Source: Candidatus Dojkabacteria bacterium (GTDB lineage: Bacteria > Patescibacteriota > Dojkabacteria > GCA-002793355). Taken from it: 8,600 nucleotides of DNA. The notes below the pieces were generated by a model that made no database searches, was not told the DNA's origin, and was given only the letters and a program-made list of their open reading frames with translations. The translations under genes were made by a program, and so were the position numbers. Below are positions 6,453-8,600 of this stretch, piece after piece. The DNA lies in NCBI GenBank assembly GCA_015489555.1, contig WFZN01000058.1, positions 1-8,600 on the forward strand. The letters run 5' to 3'. The first letter of the stretch is position 1; every line of letters begins with the position of its first letter.

Positions 6453-7472
6453 ATGGTTATGACAAGCTTGTTAGAGTTGTTGGTAGCTTTTTCTAAGTGG
6501 TATAAATTTGTAAGTGTATTAGGGCTTGTATTTTTACTCTTGGCCGCGGGGGCGTTGTTTTTGGAAGACAAGACTAGTTTTTTACGTAACCGCTTAAGAG
6601 CTCCTTTTAAATTTTTTACAGTCGTATATATAAGTGTATTTATATACGCTGTAATGGGAATCTTGTATTTTATAACACCTCTAAAAGTACAGCAATTTAC
6701 CTTGGCCGTATGGGATATGATAAAACAAGTAGCCCTTGATTATGAATATAAGGCCATTAAAATTTATAAGGGTGATAGTGGGAAAGTAATATTTAATATA
6801 GAGGGTTTAAATGAACCTATTGTTTATATTACAGGTAACACACCTGATATATTATTTGTGACAGTATATTACCCAAATGATAAGGTTTTGGTTTCTGATG
6901 TAGTAGGTTTAGCTAAAAAAAGTAAGCTGATACAAGAGAAATATTTACAAAACAGCAAACTTTTAATTTTTACAGTTTTTGCAAGAGAAGAAATGGCTAC
7001 GATGTCGATACAGTATCTAAAACCAGACAAGTATAGTGTCGTTGGAGAGACAAACACCGTTTCTTATTCGGACTTGTTTGGAACTTATGACAAGTTCCCA
7101 ATTGTAGTAAACAGAGATTTAGTAGTAAAACGGATTACCTCTTTAGATCAAAACGCCACTTATTTTTTGAAACGAATAGTATTGTTTTATTACATTGTTT
7201 TGATCTTGTTGCTGCTAATTCAGGGGGTAGTACAGTTGCTTGTTATCTTTTTGATATTTAAGATCTATGAATATTTGTTACGTAGGATACACAATACTAT
7301 AGAATTTTTCCCCCAAAAAGATATTAGACTGTATGCTGTAGGAGCTACGTTCTTGTTACAAGGGCTTATTTTTTATTTACCTAATGAGTTCTTATTGCTT
7401 TTGCTTTTAAGCCCATTGGCTGTTTTGGTTTTGCTTATGGTAAGATATAAAACTGCTAAATTAATAGAATAG
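6453..7472 (+). CDS. Polytopic membrane protein with a large extracytoplasmic domain, family not recognised
   Basis: I do not recognise the family. From the ATG at 6453 the product has 339 residues (345 from a GTG at 6435; ATG 6459 is also possible). Five hydrophobic segments are visible at about 17-37, 54-75, 242-271, 293-309 and 313-330. The loops after segments 1 and 3 and the C-terminal tail are rich in lysine and arginine, so the positive-inside rule places them in the cytoplasm. The 165-residue stretch between segments 2 and 3 is then outside; it is predicted beta-rich, with alternating V/I/Y strands such as V-I-F-N-I-E-G-L and L-F-V-T-V-Y-Y. There is no cleavable signal peptide and no catalytic motif. 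It lies between the pseudo-ATPase gene and the ATP-grasp gene, six bases before the latter. A role as membrane anchor for the ATPase pair is possible but only suggested by position. Confidence 0.8.
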   Translation: MVMTSLLELLVAFSKWYKFVSVLGLVFLLLAAGALFLEDKTSFLRNRLRAPFKFFTVVYISVFIYAVMGILYFITPLKVQQFTLAVWDMIKQVALDYEYKAIKIYKGDSGKVIFNIEGLNEPIVYITGNTPDILFVTVYYPNDKVLVSDVVGLAKKSKLIQEKYLQNSKLLIFTVFAREEMATMSIQYLKPDKYSVVGETNTVSYSDLFGTYDKFPIVVNRDLVVKRITSLDQNATYFLKRIVLFYYIVLILLLLIQGVVQLLVIFLIFKIYEYLLRRIHNTIEFFPQKDIRLYAVGATFLLQGLIFYLPNEFLLLLLLSPLAVLVLLMVRYKTAKLIE

Positions 7473-7476
7473 AGGA
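7471..7476 (+). promoter_or_regulatory. Shine-Dalgarno for the ATP-grasp gene
   Basis: AGAGGA overlaps the stop of the membrane protein gene and ends two bases before the ATG at 7479. It is the clearest ribosome-binding site in the window, though closely spaced. A TAGAAT (-10-like, five of six) also lies at 7465-7470. Confidence 0.5.
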
Positions 7477-7478
7477 TA

Positions 7479-8378
7479 ATGAACATATTACTTATAGGTA
7501 ATAGTAGTGCTAGCCGTCGTATCCAAGAAGAAGGAGAGAGATTGGGAGATTTAGTTGATATAGTCAGTTCTGCTTCCTTGAATGTTTATGTGTCTAACCG
7601 GGGGCTTAAGTTTAAAATCGTTGGTAAGCAGTTATTATTACGTGATTATGACTTGGTATTTTTTTATACTATTAATTCTAAACGTAAACTTGATTGGATC
7701 TTGTTTGCTCAATATATTAGCAAAAAATATGGAACTAAAGTTGTATATCAAAAATACGCCAGTACAAAATACAAAGCTATGTTTACGAGTTTGTACGACT
7801 ATGTTAAACAGTATAAACACGGTATACCTTTCCCTAAAACAGTTGTTTTTTACTCCAAGCGGGGTTTGCGTAAAGCATTAGAACATGTTGGTATGCCTGC
7901 TATTTTGAAAATAAAGGCTCCTGGTTTTGGACGTCAGGGAAGAGGGGTGTTCAAAATTGAGTCTTTTGATTATCTTGTGGAACTTGTCTTGAAGTACTCT
8001 AGTGTGGCCTCCCGTTTCGTTTTACGGGAGTTTATTCCTAACGAGGGAGACATTCGTTTCTTTGTCGTAGGTAATAAAGTAGTGGCTGCTATGCAAAGAA
8101 TCCCTAAAAAAGGAGAATATCGGAGTAATGTGGCCCGTGGGGCAAAACCTGTTCCATTTGATTTTAATAAACACCCTGAGTTGACTGAACTTGCTATAAA
8201 ATCAGCGAATCTCATAGGTAACGATATTGCCGGGGTAGATATTATGCTACACAGGGAAACCAAGAAACCATACGTACTTGAGATCAATTCTGGGCCGCAG
8301 TTTAAGGCATTGGAAAGGGTTACTAAGGTTAATGTAGCAAGAAAGATAGTAGAATATTTCCATAGTTTGGAAAGTTAA
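7479..8378 (+). CDS. RimK-like ATP-grasp ligase
   Basis: ATP-grasp enzymes join a carboxylate, via an acyl-phosphate, to an amine or thiol. The 299 residues follow the RimK/glutathione-synthetase-like order. The N-terminal domain begins M-N-I-L-L-I-G-N, followed by P-F-P-K-T (117-121), and the ATP-binding lysine is in A-I-L-K-I-K (141-146). The glycine loop is G-F-G-R-Q-G-R-G-V (149-157), with L-R-E-F-I (182-186) and D-I-R-F-F-V-V-G (191-198) after it. Next comes R-S-N-V-A-R-G-A (215-222). The metal-binding residues are D254 in A-G-V-D and E268/N270 in L-E-I-N-S-G-P. RimK proper has N-S-S-P; here it is N-S-G-P. All catalytic positions look intact. RimK adds glutamate to ribosomal protein S6, but relatives make many peptide-like bonds, so the substrate is open. 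Its place before murB allows, without proving, a cell-wall role. Confidence 0.88.
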   Translation: MNILLIGNSSASRRIQEEGERLGDLVDIVSSASLNVYVSNRGLKFKIVGKQLLLRDYDLVFFYTINSKRKLDWILFAQYISKKYGTKVVYQKYASTKYKAMFTSLYDYVKQYKHGIPFPKTVVFYSKRGLRKALEHVGMPAILKIKAPGFGRQGRGVFKIESFDYLVELVLKYSSVASRFVLREFIPNEGDIRFFVVGNKVVAAMQRIPKKGEYRSNVARGAKPVPFDFNKHPELTELAIKSANLIGNDIAGVDIMLHRETKKPYVLEINSGPQFKALERVTKVNVARKIVEYFHSLES

Positions 8379-8388
8379 GGATTCTGAA

Positions 8389-8394
8389 GATAAT
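8389..8394 (+). promoter_or_regulatory. Possible -10 before murB
   Basis: GATAAT matches five of six consensus bases and ends six bases before the murB ATG. No well-placed Shine-Dalgarno is present; AAGGA at 8377-8381 lies about 19 bases away. No -35 is clear. Confidence 0.25.
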
Positions 8395-8400
8395 TAGCAT

Positions 8401-8600
8401 ATGTATGAATCAAAAGACTTTAACCTTACATATTTTAATACTTTTAGAACAAATACCCTCTGTAAGCACTTTGTAAGTGTGGAAACGTCTTATCTGTTAG
8501 ATGCCAAGTTGCGTTCTTTTTTGCTAGACAAGGTAACCTTTAAGAAGGATCTGTTTCTCTTGGGGCAGGGTAGTAATTTGTTGTTTGTAGGGGATTATCC
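8401..8600 (+). CDS. murB: MurB, UDP-N-acetylenolpyruvoylglucosamine reductase, N-terminal part
   Basis: Only the first 66 codons lie in the window and the frame is still open at the edge. The N-terminus N-L-T-Y-F-N-T-F-R-T-N-T (8-19) is the conserved MurB opening around the N-T-F motif. L-L-G-Q-G-S-N-L-L-F (53-62) is the FAD pyrophosphate-binding loop of the VAO/PCMH-type flavin domain, with the G-S-N-L-L signature. MurB reduces the enolpyruvyl group of UDP-GlcNAc-enolpyruvate with NADPH to give UDP-MurNAc, a cytoplasmic step several reactions before MurG. The ATG at 8401 is the first in frame after an in-frame TAG at 8395, which fixes the start well. It lies 22 bases after the ATP-grasp stop. 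The active-site serine and glutamate would be beyond the edge, so catalytic completeness cannot be judged. Confidence 0.88.
   Translation, partial: MYESKDFNLTYFNTFRTNTLCKHFVSVETSYLLDAKLRSFLLDKVTFKKDLFLLGQGSNLLFVGDY

Noticed and set aside
7582..7881. Plus-strand 99-codon open frame within the ATP-grasp gene
   Set aside because: Overlaps the N-terminal domain of a well supported ligase in another frame; low-complexity hydrophobic translation.

Overview
This is a compact, A+T-rich bacterial window, best read as a Candidate Phyla Radiation (Patescibacteria) genome. The reasons are the very tight gene packing, the divergent but recognisable cell-wall enzymes, and a VirD4/HerA-like ATPase of a kind I associate with that group. 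This placement is inference. TGA is used as a stop (murG), which argues against the code-25 lineages (Gracilibacteria/SR1).

Layout: the 3' end of a family-2 glycosyltransferase (+, cut by the window edge) is followed by a tRNA-Val(CAC) with its own extended -10 promoter. A large ATPase gene lies on the minus strand (637-2955). A 45-bp divergent control region (2956-3000) then leads into a plus-strand run that continues to the window end: murG, an overlapping HIT-family gene, a 620-residue protein, a polytopic membrane protein, a RimK-like ATP-grasp ligase, and the start of murB, which is cut by the right edge.

The main observation is that the 620-residue protein at 4515-6377 is a degenerate paralogue of the ATPase at 637-2955. 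Both share the same N-terminal half (the TPLY, RPFP, NPP[FY]N and SLWHFP motifs fall in the same order and at nearly the same residue numbers). In the plus-strand copy the Walker A motif GKSGTGKS has become GQTQNAYF, the Walker B acidic pair appears lost, and about 130 residues of the motor domain are missing. An intact motor and a dead partner therefore flank murG and the HIT gene, and the dead copy sits inside a cell-wall gene run. I propose an uncharacterised envelope-associated motor/pseudo-motor pair; the function is unproven.

Regulation: the ATPase and murG promoters appear interlocked. The murG -35 and the ATPase -10 are the same six base pairs read on opposite strands, and a perfect 21-bp inverted repeat covers the murG -10 and start codon. 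Six of the seven complete or right-truncated protein genes lack a strong well-spaced Shine-Dalgarno, and all seven have a -10-like hexamer 5-8 bases before the start codon, which suggests widespread leaderless transcription. The ATPase gene also carries a C11-A8 tract early in its coding sequence, a strong candidate for slippage (phase variation) or for an assembly error. No IS element, CRISPR array or rRNA gene is visible.
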